DNA of 64,000 nucleotides from Anisus vortex (taxonomy: Eukaryota > Mollusca > Gastropoda > Planorbidae): NCBI GenBank assembly GCA_949126835.1, contig OX421506.1, positions 20,222,926 through 20,286,925 on the forward strand, in the 5' to 3' direction. Positions 1 through 13,400 of this stretch are shown here, one piece after another. The notes below the pieces were generated by a model. It worked only from the letters and a program-made list of their open reading frames with translations, did no database searches and was not told the DNA's origin. Every line of letters begins with the position of its first letter. Within the stretch, counting starts at the first letter, position 1. Position numbers and translations under genes: made by a program.

Positions 1-616
1 ATATATCACACATTAATTTTTTTGTAAATACAAATTCTGCAGAACATAGTCGTGCTACAGCCTATATTTGTATGATATAATAAAAAAGCCAACTGATTTG
101 AAATTGTTTGGACATTACAACTGTGTAATGAAATGTTTAGAGTACAAGTAGGCCTGGTGAAATGATTAAAAGTAGGGCCAGGTAAGCACATGGAACCACT
201 TTCAACACCTACTGGAAAGGGTTATCAATCAGGTGACACACATTACTTTAAAAATGTCACACAAAGTATTGCAATACTACAAGTGAATTATAGGGGGCTT
301 CACTTTCAAACACTTAATTTAGCCCTGCGAGGTGCAGGCCTTCATTACAATACCTTATATAACTTATAAGCTGTAACACAATATTTATATATCGCAAAGC
401 TAGTGGTCTGAAAAGTGTTTGCTTCACTTAGGCTAAAATAAAAGCTGATATAATTGTTGGTGTTTCTGTATTGGTATGTCCTTTCAGTTATATCACAAAG
501 TATTACAAGTTTGTCATGTATAATGACATCAGAAAGATAATATGTAATGGGGCTTTAAGTGAATGTATCACTCCACTGCTACAACAACAAAATAAAAGTT
601 CTACACTACAAGATAT
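1..616. other. 3' flank of the NBR1-like gene
   Basis: AT-rich sequence downstream of the stop codon of the minus-strand NBR1-like gene. It probably contains that gene's 3' UTR, but I could not fix a polyadenylation signal. No convincing coding exon or repeat was seen. Confidence 0.4.
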
Positions 617-3600
617 CTAGTGCCTAAGGATGGCCCAGTGTTCCCCAGTGTCACCTTCCTCCTGTAGGAGAGACTGTACCACTTTCTCAAGGTCGCCATC
701 AAACTTTCCCAGGAGCTGGCGGTTCCTCTCCCGGTTGGCAAAGCCCATCTCGATCAGGTGCTGCATGGCCTTGAGCTCCCTGGTCAGCTCGGAGTCGGAG
801 CCCTCCACCAGGGACATCGGCCGCGAGCCCGGAGACTGCCTCTTGCCAGCAGCGGAGGATGAGGCGTCCGTCGCGACTCCAGCTGCCTGGGCGTCAGTGT
901 CGCTGTTTTCCAGACAGGCGGGTGGCAGGGTGAAGTCGTTCTGTGGTGGTGTCCACTTGGAGGTAGGGGGGACGAAATTATCTTGGGGCGGGGTCCAAGT
1001 GCTCTCCTGGGGTTTCCATGTGGACTGAGGAGGCCTGTATGTGCTTGCCGGTGCTTTCCATTCACTCTGTAACATAGAGCACATTATTTAAAGTGGGTAT
1101 TAGTACATAGTGTACTTTAAATTTAAAAAATTGGATTACTGCTGTACTAGGAGATTATGTAACTAGACAAGTTAGATGATTGATTTATAAAGCTTTTAAG
1201 TTTGTGCACTTTATTTGCATTGTAAAAGATTTCCGCATTAAAAAAATATTTTTTTATTAGTCTAAAACAGTGACAAGGGTGACCCTACCCTCTTTGGAAA
1301 AGTTTTGGAACCATTTCTTTAAATTTGAACATGAAAAAACTGAACAGTATTAAAACACATTGTTTTAAAAATATACCTAGTCTAGATTTGTCATTAAAAA
1401 AAAAATGTTCTTTAAATCATAATAAATTAATTGAAGTGATTTAAAGGTGTGGCAAAGTATAGCCCTGCAGAATCATATTTAACCATAAATCATGTAAACA
1501 ATGAAATTCTGATTCCATAGTAGAAAAGTATTACTGGTATGTTAGCAAGCCTAAGTTTAATAATCACATATGGATAAGATGTTCTAGTGTAGTTGTTAAT
1601 TTTTTTTCATCTTCAGTAAGTTTCCTAATAGGTATTTTCCCATGAGCTCTTTCCAGTGAATACTAACATAACTAGGTCTAAATGGTCACTCAAAAATATT
1701 GAGCTGAAAACCCTGTGACTATCTCCTCCTCACCTTGGCTTGCAGGGAATAAAAAACATCCTTGGCTGTGTGATAAGCCGTAGTGGCAGCCTTGGACACA
1801 CCAGAGGCCACATTCTGGATGATGTGACTGGCAGGGACAAACACTTCAGGGTTCCTGAACACACAAACAATGAAGAGGTTGCAGTTAGTGGGTAAACTTT
1901 TAGTGACACAGGTTTTGTCTTTTTTGAGCATTCATTCATTAATAGTAAAGTAAAGTACAATAAACTTGTCAGACCTAATTAATTGATCCATAGGGCTAGT
2001 GAAGCAGCGTTCACCAGTTTCTGTGGACACAGCATTCCAGGGGATTGTGTGACCAGCTACCTTTCCCTAACTAATGTTAGGTACCCATCAAAGCTGGGTG
2101 ACAACCCCCACAGACTGGGATCAAATCAATGCCTTCACCGTGTTTTGAACCCAGGACCATTGATACACCAGCCAAATGCACTGCCACTTGGCCACCCAAT
2201 TAAAAGTACTTACATTTTAAAGCTTAAAATAATATAAAGAAAGAAGAGTTTCCAATTGTTTCCTACATGTTACATTGGCTTTTATTCTTACAGCTTACAA
2301 GCCAATAGTAAATAAATACATTTTTACTGAAAGATTCAAGCAACTAGTAAAAGAATTTTCTGAAGCAATTTCCTAACAAGCTTCTGAGCTCTTTACAGTT
2401 TGCTTAAGGTAGACTGGTCTAATATCTTCTAGGTCAATTACTGTTTGAATGAATTTTATAGATTACTTTTCAGGTTTAGAAACAGGCTCAATCTCATAAT
2501 GATCATTTCCCACTGAAATAACATAAGCACTACATTACACAGTGTCAGCCTACTCAAGTAAACTTAAAAGCTAAAGAACAGTTTACATTCTATTTAATGT
2601 TTTAATATCTTTATTGCTGTACCAAATGGCTGAATTTGTAATATAGGAAAAATAATTTTTGTAAGAACAAACTAAATCAAAGGTGTTTTTTTAAAACTAT
2701 AAATGACTATAATGCTAAAAGTTTGTAGTGCAATGTGCATAAAGATGAGATCTGTTAGATTGAGCTTTACATCAAATCACTTACGTCTGACAATCTACAT
2801 CTCTTTTACTGACACCCTCTTCAGATGACTGGCTCAGGCTAGCTTGAAGCTTGGAACGTTTGTCCTCCATATCTTTCTGTTGGGCAGCCCTCTCTAGTGT
2901 CTCGTTTATTATGGCAGCTTCTTTCTCTTTGGCCTCTAGAATATTTCTAAACTCCTGCTCTCTCAGTGCCCTCTCTACCTCCTGCTCCCTCTGTGCCCTC
3001 TCCAACGCCTGCTCCCTCTGTGCCTTCTTCAACTCCTGCTCCCTCTGTGCCCTCACAAGCTCTTCCATCTGTGCCCTCTCCAGCTCAATCTCCTTAGCTA
3101 ACTCCCTCTTTCTTCTTTGTTCCTCTAAGAGTTCTGCCTGAAGTAGATGTTTGTATCTGGAAAGAAACAACAACAATACATTTTACTTACATAGTCCATT
3201 CTTACTGCAGGCTCCAACATATTTATAGTGAAATAAAACTTGTTGAAGTTGTCTAATTTTGTAGAGGAATGGGAAACAGTAACTTCAGCCCAAATTTATG
3301 CAATCATAAAACACTAAACACTCTTCTCTAGCTATAACAATAATGGAACAGCATTTCAACATTTATTAAAATGAATTCAATTAGATGCTTTTATCAAAGG
3401 CTAACATAAATATAAACTCATTGTACACCACTCTAGAAACAAATACTTTTCTGTCAAATAAATCTATTTCTAAGAGATATTGAAAACTAGCAAACAGCAA
3501 CTGGTGACAGGAATGAAATTAAAGGTTTCTTAAAGAAAAACAAGGAAACTTATAATCATTAGCAAATTCTTGTCAGAATTTCTCCTAAATAATCAATATA

Positions 3601-6600
3601 AACAAGGCGTGTAAAAAAAAAATCCCCACAATATGAAAAAAAAAAAGGTTTGAGACTGATAAATTAAATATTTTCTTTCACAAACCCAAAACTTGACAAA
3701 ATAATTGTGGCAAACATATGACTCATGTCAAGTCAATCATTCAGGGAGTAGTTCCAGGTTCAAACTAAATCTAAATCTAAGTGATAATATTCTGGCCAAA
3801 GAAAATACCCAATGAAGAATTGATGTCCATGAAGACATAAGCGCACAATCAATCATGAAAAAACTAGATAGATAAATTGACCATGTGCTAAGAAGGGAGG
3901 AAGGGAATATTCTGCAAAACAGCCCTGCGCTGGACACCAGAGGGAAAAAGAAAGCGAGGGCGGCCAAAAGTATCCTAGTGCAGAACAGTAAAACAGGAAC
4001 TGAGGGAATTCGGTCACTCTTGAAGAACAATTAGAATTGTCGCACATGACAGACAAAGATAGAAAGACTATGTTGCATAAGTTACGGGAAGTAAGTAACT
4101 TCAATACACCGACCTGATTCTTTCTTCTTCATTCATTTTGTGCACCAGGTTGTCCTCTTGGATGCTGTGGGCACTATCTGTCACTTCCAAGTTTTCCAAC
4201 ACCTCCGGCGTGGCCTGAGCATTTTCTTCTACCTCCTCCTGCATTTCTACAGCGCCCATGTCCACTTGACCCTCAGCCTCAATAATGAATGGTTCATCTT
4301 CTTCCACTTGGCTCTGATCAACATTTGCTGTGCTCAGAAGCAACTCATGATCTTCCTGAAAAATACAGAAATAATTTTTTTTTAAAGGTTCGGTATGAGC
4401 TATCCTCATAATGGAAAACTTGTCACTCCCACAGGCCTATTTGAGTCAACTAACAGCAAATAACACAACGTAGTAACTGAGTGATGCTGTTATGTGATGT
4501 CAAACCATCAGCAACCAAAAACAGAAGATTTTACGTTATTTTGATATATTTTAAGTTATGTCAACACTTATCTGACCTTTCATATACTGTCTTTATATAT
4601 AAATAAAAAATATATTTAATTATGACAGTTTGGCTCATTAATTGTTGTCTTTACCCTCTCGTGTCTAAAATATATATTTGGTAAGATAAAGATGTATGTC
4701 ACATATCAGCAAATGTCTTCATCCCATTCATAACCTGTGTGGCACTTGATTCATTGAACAAAACAAATTGTATTGGCCTAACACGACCAGTGTTCTACTT
4801 ACACCTGGCAGAGCTTCATAGCCGTCCCTGCAAAACTGAGACTGCGATGGCTCAATGATGCAGAAGTCATCACTGGAGTCCGAGTCCCACTCCTGGAATG
4901 AGCTGTCCTCCTCCATGTCCAAGAAGATTGGCTGGTTGGGTGACTCTGGCCGTCTTGGAGGCGAAATTTCAAAATCTTCAAGACTGACACCTGCACAGTG
5001 GATACAAGAAAAAAGATTTCATTCCGCTTGTGGGAGATTTCAAACATAATGAGGAAAACAGAAAATGTATTTCACATGTGATTTTACTTTATGAATACAT
5101 ATAAAGAAAAAAATTCCACTGTCTGCTTTCCTTAATATCTTAATGTAATAGAATTTTCACAATCAATAATGGAATAGTGTATTTGGAAGATTTAAAGATT
5201 AGATTTATATAGATGGGCACTGTGCTGGCTACATGATCCCATTGTGTACAGGGATATGGAAAATGGTGATGGCTGTTTCACTAGCTCTATGAACCAACAT
5301 GTTTTTTTACTTGCTGTCAAGCTTAAACATATGAAAAAATAGAATTCAGCTTATGTGTTTGTTAGAAAAAATGAGATACCAGATCTCTGCTCTCTTGTTT
5401 GTTTCTTAATAATAAAAAAAAAAAGCCTGTTCAGTCAAATGAATGGGAGATAGGTGGCCAGGAAATGTTCCTTACCTGCAGCATCAGTGGACATTTGCTG
5501 GCCTGCCAACTGGGCAACCATCTTGGCCCTGGTCAATGCCACAAGTGGGATGCAGTTGTAGGTCAGAGACACAATGCTACTGCTGCTGCTAGACTCACTG
5601 CTGGCTGGACTCACTGGTTCATCTTGTTCTGGGAACAAACACAGGGTTATGTAAATACTTGTTACTGGGGTCTTCTATGAATCATTCATTTTCATGTCGG
5701 TTATGTAAATACTTGTTACTGGGGTCTTCTATGAATCGTTCATTTTCATGTCGGTTATGTAAATACTTCTTACTGGGGTCTTCTATGAATCATTCATTTT
5801 CATGTCGGTTATATAAATACTTCTTACTGGGGTCTTCTATGAATCATTTATTTTCATGTCGGTTATGTAAATACTTGTTACTGGGGCTCTTCTATTAATC
5901 ATTCATTTTTATGTCGGTTATGTAAATACTTGTTACTGGGGTCATCTATGAATCATTCATTTTCATGTTGGTTATGTAAATACTTGTTACTGTTGTCTTC
6001 TATGAATCATTCATTTTCATGTCGGTTATGTAAATACTTGTTAATGGGGTCTTCTAAGAATCATTCATTTTCATGTCGGTTATGTAAATACTTGTTACTG
6101 GGGTCTTCTATGAATCATTCATTTTCATGTCAGTTATGTAAATACTTGTTACTGGGGTCTTCTATGAATCATTCATTTTCATGTCGGTTATGTAAATACT
6201 TGTTACTGGGGTCTTCTATGAATCATTCATTTTCATGTCGGTTATGTAAATACTTGTTACTGGGGTCTTCTATGAATCATTCATTTTCATGTCGGTTATG
6301 TAAATACTTGTTACTGGGGTCTTCAATGAATCATTCATTTTCATGTCACGAACTGCCCAATCTAAGATAAACATTATTACCCCTCTGTCCTCAACATACT
6401 ATTGAAGATACACTATACAACAACACAGAACAGTTAAAAAAAGAAATATTAATAAGTCCGCCCCCCCTCGCCAAGACATTGACTTGAAACATAGCTCTGC
6501 AGACAGATTGACAAGAGAAGCGGAATCCTTCAAATTGAAAACAAATGACAAGACTTCAAAAGTCTTCCGATGTCCATGTAAATATCATAAATGGCACCAA

Positions 6601-7458
6601 AGAAAGGAATAACAAAAATGTCTGGCTATGTTTTTATGACTCATGGGGTAGATAAACTCTAGTTCTAGTGCTTCTTGTTCCACAATACACTATCCACTCT
6701 CTGTACTTTAATATAACATCTGCATGGAAGTGGACTTCTTAGACAATAAGATTTCACCAATGGTTATTAATTGACCATGAGAAAGAGGGAAGTCTAGATG
6801 CAAGGCATAGGGTGTCTCTGGATCATGTCCTGAATAATTCCATCTCTTTTTTTCAAGGCATGGATTTATTTAACAGTTCTGATGTGTAACCTAAATCAGT
6901 GAATTTAGAAGTCTAGGTGATGTGCTGCCCACACAATCACCTTGAATGCCCTAACCACTGAAAATGGCGTATATCATTAGCATAATAGTCTAAAAGGTAT
7001 ATAAAAAAATAAGGTACTGCTTACTAACAACAAAGATAAAAACAATGACAGAGTAAACCTATTATAAACTAGCTATCTCACCCATCAAGTTCTGGGCTGT
7101 AGATTCAGCTGGCATTAACTTGACAAGAGGGACAACAACATCATCTTTCTCATCCTGTTCACAGCTTCCAATATCAGAGTGAATGTCTTTGGCTATCTCC
7201 AGGATGAGACAGGTCTGAGCAACTCTCTGTAATTAGAAACCCAATTATTTGTGCAACATAAGCTGGAGTGTTCAAAATTGCACCGGCCTTGAGCTTAGTG
7301 AGCTCCTTCTAGAATCTACTGACAAATAATCTTCAGCATAAAACTACATGTTTACCTCCAGTGTGAGGTCAGTTTCCTCAATGACTTTGTGAGGCTCATC
7401 GATTGGTCCCGTGGACAACTCCTCGTTATCATCAACCAATTCTGAATGTGTTAACAAA
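617..7458 (-). CDS. NBR1: NBR1-like exons 10-17: LIR, coiled coil, amphipathic helix, UBA
   Basis: Exon 13 (4990-4803) has the acidic stretch DSDSSDDFCIIEP, a canonical F-x-x-I LC3-interacting motif; LEDFEI near its start is a second candidate. Exon 15 (3156-2785) encodes a highly charged coiled coil built of AQREQE-like repeats. Exon 16 encodes an amphipathic segment (VASGVSKAATTAYHTAK) just before the UBA, where NBR1 proteins carry a membrane-binding helix. Exon 17 starts with aromatic-proline repeats and ends in a UBA with LIEMGF and VVQSLL. For exon 10, the acceptor at 7459-7461 after a T-rich tract is the one that keeps phase. Confidence 0.83.
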
Positions 7459-10400
7459 CTGTCAAAGTGAAAAAAACAACACACTCTTTAAGTGACACCT
7501 CTCAATGAACAATAAGTTTTCAATTTTGGTTTTGGCGGTGTTTTTTTTTTCCATCTGACATATATTGTTGTTTGTGTTCAGTCCAGTAGTTTAACATACA
7601 ATAATGTGTAATGAAATAGTGATGACATGTTAATATGATGAGTAAAGTGGCACTGAACACACAACAACATATCAGCTTCTCAGAATGAGCTGACAGTAAA
7701 TTACGAAGATGCTGTAGTACAGTTACAAAAAGAGATAGAAGCACTAATTAAAATAAAAAAACAGTCATTCTCATATTCTGAGTGTCAATTCTGATAACCT
7801 ACAAACCCACCACATACATTATTTCTTATCAAGAAATATAAAATTGCTTTTATTTGCTTGTACAGCTTTTGGTACTAAAAAAGCAATGCAATGTAATGTA
7901 TTAAAAAAAAAGTACAATCAAATAATATAGTTTCCAAGTTCATATTTAGCAGGGGGGAGGGGTCATGTTTCTTTTGTGAAGAAAACATAGGGGTGTCAAA
8001 TTTTTATTGAAATGTAAACATGAATGGATTTTTTTTTTAAAGTAAAATTATTCAGTTTTTCTATTTGTGCTTTGTTTTAGATGTTACAAGCTCCAGTAAA
8101 CATACTTTTCCACGTGGACAGACCGAGGGCTCTCTGCCTGCAAATCTTCTGGTCTTGTTGTGTAAATATTCTCCCTCAGGAGCGGAACCTTCTCATCCCC
8201 AACAAGGCCAGCACTGCGGGCCGGATACTTCAGCTTGAGGAAAACGTGGGTAGGGATGTGAATGCCAGGCAGGGCCTCGCACGCCTGACACAGATCATAA
8301 TCAATGCAGTTTCTGAAAATAGGAACAACAAACCATGAAAATATATTTATTTTCCATATCAATGTGAAACACTTAAAGCTAGAGGATAAAACAGAGACTT
8401 AATAAACGATCGTGGTGTTAGAAAATGACTGCCATTGTCAACATCTGTCTCAATGGTGTTACAATATGACTAACATTCATATAGTTAGTATGTCTCCATA
8501 TTGTTACAGTATGACTAGCATTGCCATCATCTGTATCCAGACATTGTAACATGTGTGATGGAGTCACAATATCATACTAGAGCTTTGCAAAAGCTTTGTG
8601 GGACACTGTGGTCTGATGGCACAGTGTGGAACTGTTAATGTAAAAGGTCTCAGGTTAAAGTCCCAACTCAAGGAATTTCTCCCGGAGGTCTTGAGGGTTT
8701 ACCTGACCCTATCAACCACTATGGGTACCTGACATTAGGGAAAGTCAAAGTCTTGTGGAAACTGGTGAATTTTGCTTTACTAGCCCTATGGACATGGTCG
8801 GAAAAAGGTATGTTTACTTTTACAATATCTATCAAGATAAAAAAAAGACATACCCACACTTGAAGCGAATTCCTTGAATAACTTCATTGCAATGATCACA
8901 GTAAATCCCAGTATGTATCACATCACCTAAAAACAAATAGACAAAATAACTTTAATAAAAAAAAAACTTTTTTTGTATAGAAACAGTAACATTAAATACA
9001 CAGAGCGTTAAGTCAGCCTGTGTATTCTTTTCTCCAGCATTCACTTACTTTTGTTACGTCTGGGTTCTGTGATGACCTGTATTTTTTGTGCATCAATGAA
9101 AGCATGGAGGAGACTTTCTGTCTGTTTGGTCACATCTTGTACAATACTTTTCCTCATGTCTCGTTTCAACTGATAGAAGAAACAAACAAAATATACATTC
9201 AATATTATGAACTTTATATTTTTGTTTTCTTCGCTCTAAGAAAAAAGTGACTTCTCCTGTTGAGAATAACAAGGCATGAATTGAAAGGGGTTTCCCAAAC
9301 AAACCAGCACAAAAAAAAAAAAAACACACACAAAATCATTAAAATTAATTATCACAATGCAATGTATTTTAGGGTTTACATTTTATGACATTGTTTTCTA
9401 ATATATCAGTTTAAACATTAATAAATGTAGAGTGAACACTGTTATCCAACTTGTTTTATTTTTCAATAATCTAATGCATAAGCTCCTATATTTTTTTTTT
9501 CAAAAGCTTCCATCATAGCCTCCATTTTACCTTACATAAATTTGAATCTGGAAAATAAGGCGATATAACAAATAATGGCCCTGATTTAAACAATTTATAT
9601 AAGCTTAATTTAGATTATGAGATGCAATATAAATATACACATTTGTGCAGTTAACATTACACATTTGTGCAGTTAAATTTACAAAATGGAGTTGATTTTG
9701 GAGTGAAATTACTGAAATATAAATATCAATGAAATTTATGAAATTTTCTTTTTAGGAAACAAATTTAGCTTGTCTAATTTCAACCATGTTCATTTCCATG
9801 AGCATTACAGGAATATTCAATGGATAATAAACTTGAGAACAGAACTATTATATGAAAGTCATTAATATTGCGCCCAACTATTTCATTAAAAGATTATAGA
9901 GTTTTGAGAGTAATGATAAATTACTTTTAAATGAGACTAGTCTGTATGAACTTCACAAATGCAGAATTTTAAATATCTGCAGCAAAAAAATGAGTTTAAT
10001 AGTATAAAAGCATAGTTTGAACAGATTTTGTACAGTAAGCTAGCAATCAAAGCAGGCAGAGATGTTGTATATAACTTGTATATATATATATATATATATA
10101 TGAAATGGTAGGATTCGGGTAGACCAGACACAAATCAAAAGTAACACACAAAGATATCACTGGCAACAAACAAAATTAATACTATTGACAAAAGATGAAA
10201 ATGCCTTAAGACAATATCGCTGCTGTCTTACCTGTTCCAATAATTTGATGAGGGCCTTCATTTTTAGACCAGGCTCATCCTTTATCCTGACTTTCTCTCC
10301 AGACTCTACATCCTCAGTAATTACTTTTTTATCTTCTAGCTTTTTCTTCAACTCTCTGTGAGAAACGTCTGTCTTCTTCTTGTGCTCTCCGCACTTAGCT

Positions 10401-13400
10401 TTTTCGCATTTTACCTTTGACCCCAAGCACGAGGGGTCCTTTTTGTCAACAGACTTCTCCTTTCTGTCACTCCCAGATCTCTCTCTCTTCTCACTGGTGG
10501 ATCTTTCCTTTCTGCCGGGGCCGGAAGTTTTCACTTTCACTTCAGCCCTCTTGGTGGGCCTCTTCTCAAGTTTGTGGGCCGCGGTTTCACTGCCCGGCAC
10601 GGGCATGTTGAATGGGTCCCCCGACAGCAGAGTAAAAGCTTTCATCTGTGGAGAAATGGAAGTGTACTTCATGGCCCTCAACATATGTAAAAAGTGACGT
10701 CCTTAACAATGTGTAGGCTCTTGGTAGATGCACGGAGCTGTGACAGGTTAAGCCAGCAGCGAGAAGAAAAAAGACTGTGCTTAGCTACACTGAAGTTATT
10801 TAGAAAACTAAACCATGTTATGTGCTTCTCTCTTACAAACCGAAAACGTAACTTTTTGTCCACCAAATTTGTTTCTAGCTTCTAGTATTTTTTTTATTAC
10901 ATCTTACTAGATCTTTTTTATTAAATCATATTTTTATTCAACCAAAATACATAATAAATTAATCATTTTGATAGTTTTATATTATAAAATTAAGACTTCT
11001 CAGATTATAGAATATTTTTTTAAAAATAAGACAAGTTTGCTTTTTATTTTACCATGGATTACACGCCAACTTCAAATTCACCAAAGACCATAGTATGTAC
11101 ATTTAGCATGCTTGACATTCAAAGCAATGGGTACAAAACTTTGCTAATGTTATTAAACAAAACTAAAAAAATACTTCTGCTAGTCCCAATGAATATACAC
11201 AAACCAAAAAAAAATATCATTCAATGGATCACTCATTGCTTTGGTTTAAACAAGAATGCATTTGTAGATTTTCAAATTACTCTAACAAAAAACTGGCATA
11301 GAATTGTAGCTCAGTATACTGTGTTTTTTTTTGTTTTGTTTTTTTAATAATACATGCATTTTTTTACCACTGATGGTAAGTTACTTAAGTAACATTATAC
11401 GTCTCTCCTTTAAATGCAACATTTTTGATCTACTGCAATAATCACTGCGCATGCTTTTCATGACAGTGCATAGAAATAACTTTAGCACCAGAGAAATCTT
11501 ACAGCCATGCTATCTTTCACAACAGACCAAAAGAGAATGAGGTTTTGGGGTACTGTTTAAACTGAATATGATCCATTGATAAATTGTAATTGACAAAGCC
11601 ACAAACACCTACAGGTGAACAATGCTAAAAAAATGTCTGAAAGGGCGTTTAAAAGTATAAGCACTTTTACCTCTCTGCTGACAGCTGCAGCATCGCTACC
11701 TGCTCTGGTCAAAACTTCCCCAGTCTCCTCCGAGGCAGACGTGGAAGAAGCCCTGGGGAGGAATGAACATTTCATTAGCAATGTTAAAACTATACACTGA
11801 TGTAAGTATAAATTAAGCCAACTTTAAATGCTCAAAAAGATAATCCATTTTTTTCTAACTGTTATAGATAGCCAAAGATATTGAGGACTATTTGCTATGA
11901 AAACTGCCTCAAGTTTAAAAAGCTCTAAATGAAAAAAAAAATTACCCGCCACTTGCAGCAATTTCTTCTTCTTTATTCACTGGGTGGTGGAAAAAATCTG
12001 GTTCTGGGGGCATCTCAATGGCCACTGCATTTGCTCCAGAAGGGGCACCATCCATCATCAAGAGGTTCCTGGGGAGAGGCTTCGGGAAACCACTCTTTTC
12101 ACTGGTCTTTTTGGCAAGCTTACATTTAGGAATGGCAGCTGAGTAGACTGGGGACTCTGGCGGAGGTGGGCTTGGTGGTACTGTAGTAAAGGACATGGCG
12201 GAATGCACTGTTGACATCCAGTCTAGCAGTTTTACTGGTGCAGCAATACTGCTGGTCCCAATGTAATTCTCCTTGGATGAGCCTTTACTCTGATTGGAGC
12301 TTGCTTCTTTTGCAGCCGAGGTAGGGATGAGGGTTGGGCTGCACATCCTCTGGGAAAATCTCTGAGCACCTTCTTCTGGAGTCGCATCGCAGTCCAACTC
12401 AAATGGGTCTTGATTTGGTATAAAGTTCTGGCCAAGCAATCTGGGCTTGGCACAAAGCGGTTCCACAACAACTGCATTTGGGCTGGGAAAGTCTGCCAAG
12501 AGAACTACTTCCTTGAGGGGGCCTTGCTCTTTCCCCTCTGAGCTCTGCTCATTTTCCAAGGGGTGAGAGCCTGATGTCACCATTGATTTTAAATAATAGA
12601 TTTTCTTCTCTATGCTCAGGGAGTCTGCTTGGTCCCATGGAATAGCAAGTGCGGATTCCTGTTGGTCCTGCCTCTGTCTTTCTTTGCAGACATCAGCATG
12701 GGGATCAGACATCAGGCCATCACCAGAAGGAAGACTTGGAATCAACTGGTGGAGCGAGTCTGAGTTTTTCACTGATGCGTCTGAAGCAATTTCTTTAGGG
12801 TACGGATAGACCAGCACCTGCGGCTCTGGAATAAAGGGAGCTGTGGGCATGCAGACTGGGGATCCGTTTGAATCACTTGACGTGGGATATGGGTAAATAA
12901 GCTTATCAAACACATCACCTCCAGGGTCAGTAGTTGGCACATAGTAGACAGTATTGTTTGGTCTTAAAATTGCACTTTCCGGTGGAGTAGTTGAGGGAAC
13001 CAATTTTATCAAAGTTTCATCTTCAACCCGCTTAACCCGCAATTGCAAAATTTCATCAGAATTTTTACTCAGCTGTGAAAGAAAATAACATAAAAAAATA
13101 ATTACTTCCATTTTCAGTACAGCAAAAAAGTACATTACTTTTTATAAACTTTAGGAGAAACAAATATTTAATAAAACATAAAAAAAAATTTTTAAGCCAC
13201 AAAAGGAATCAAATTAATCATCTTAAAATTTTCAGGAATTTTTTATATTTGTAGTTTCTAATCAATGATAACAATTTATGATAAAAAATTTTTTAAAAAA
13301 AAGAAGAAAAAAAAAGGGCTTACTGCAACAGCTTCTTTTAGCTCACCATCACTGCTAAGTTCAACCTAATGAATTTATAATAATAAATAAATCATACTAG

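Noticed and set aside
5645..6346. CRISPR-like regular array
   Set aside because: Units are contiguous tandem copies without unique spacers, and the genome is eukaryotic.
5659..6370. Plus-strand ORFs with an 18-residue repeat (LLLGSSMNHSFSC type)
   Set aside because: They are read-through of the 54-bp minisatellite, whose unit length is a multiple of 3. No splice context or upstream gene supports translation.
7356..7441. NBR1-like exon 10 starting at the acceptor before AATTGG
   Set aside because: That acceptor breaks the phase with exon 9. The upstream acceptor after the T-rich tract (exon start 7458) restores it.
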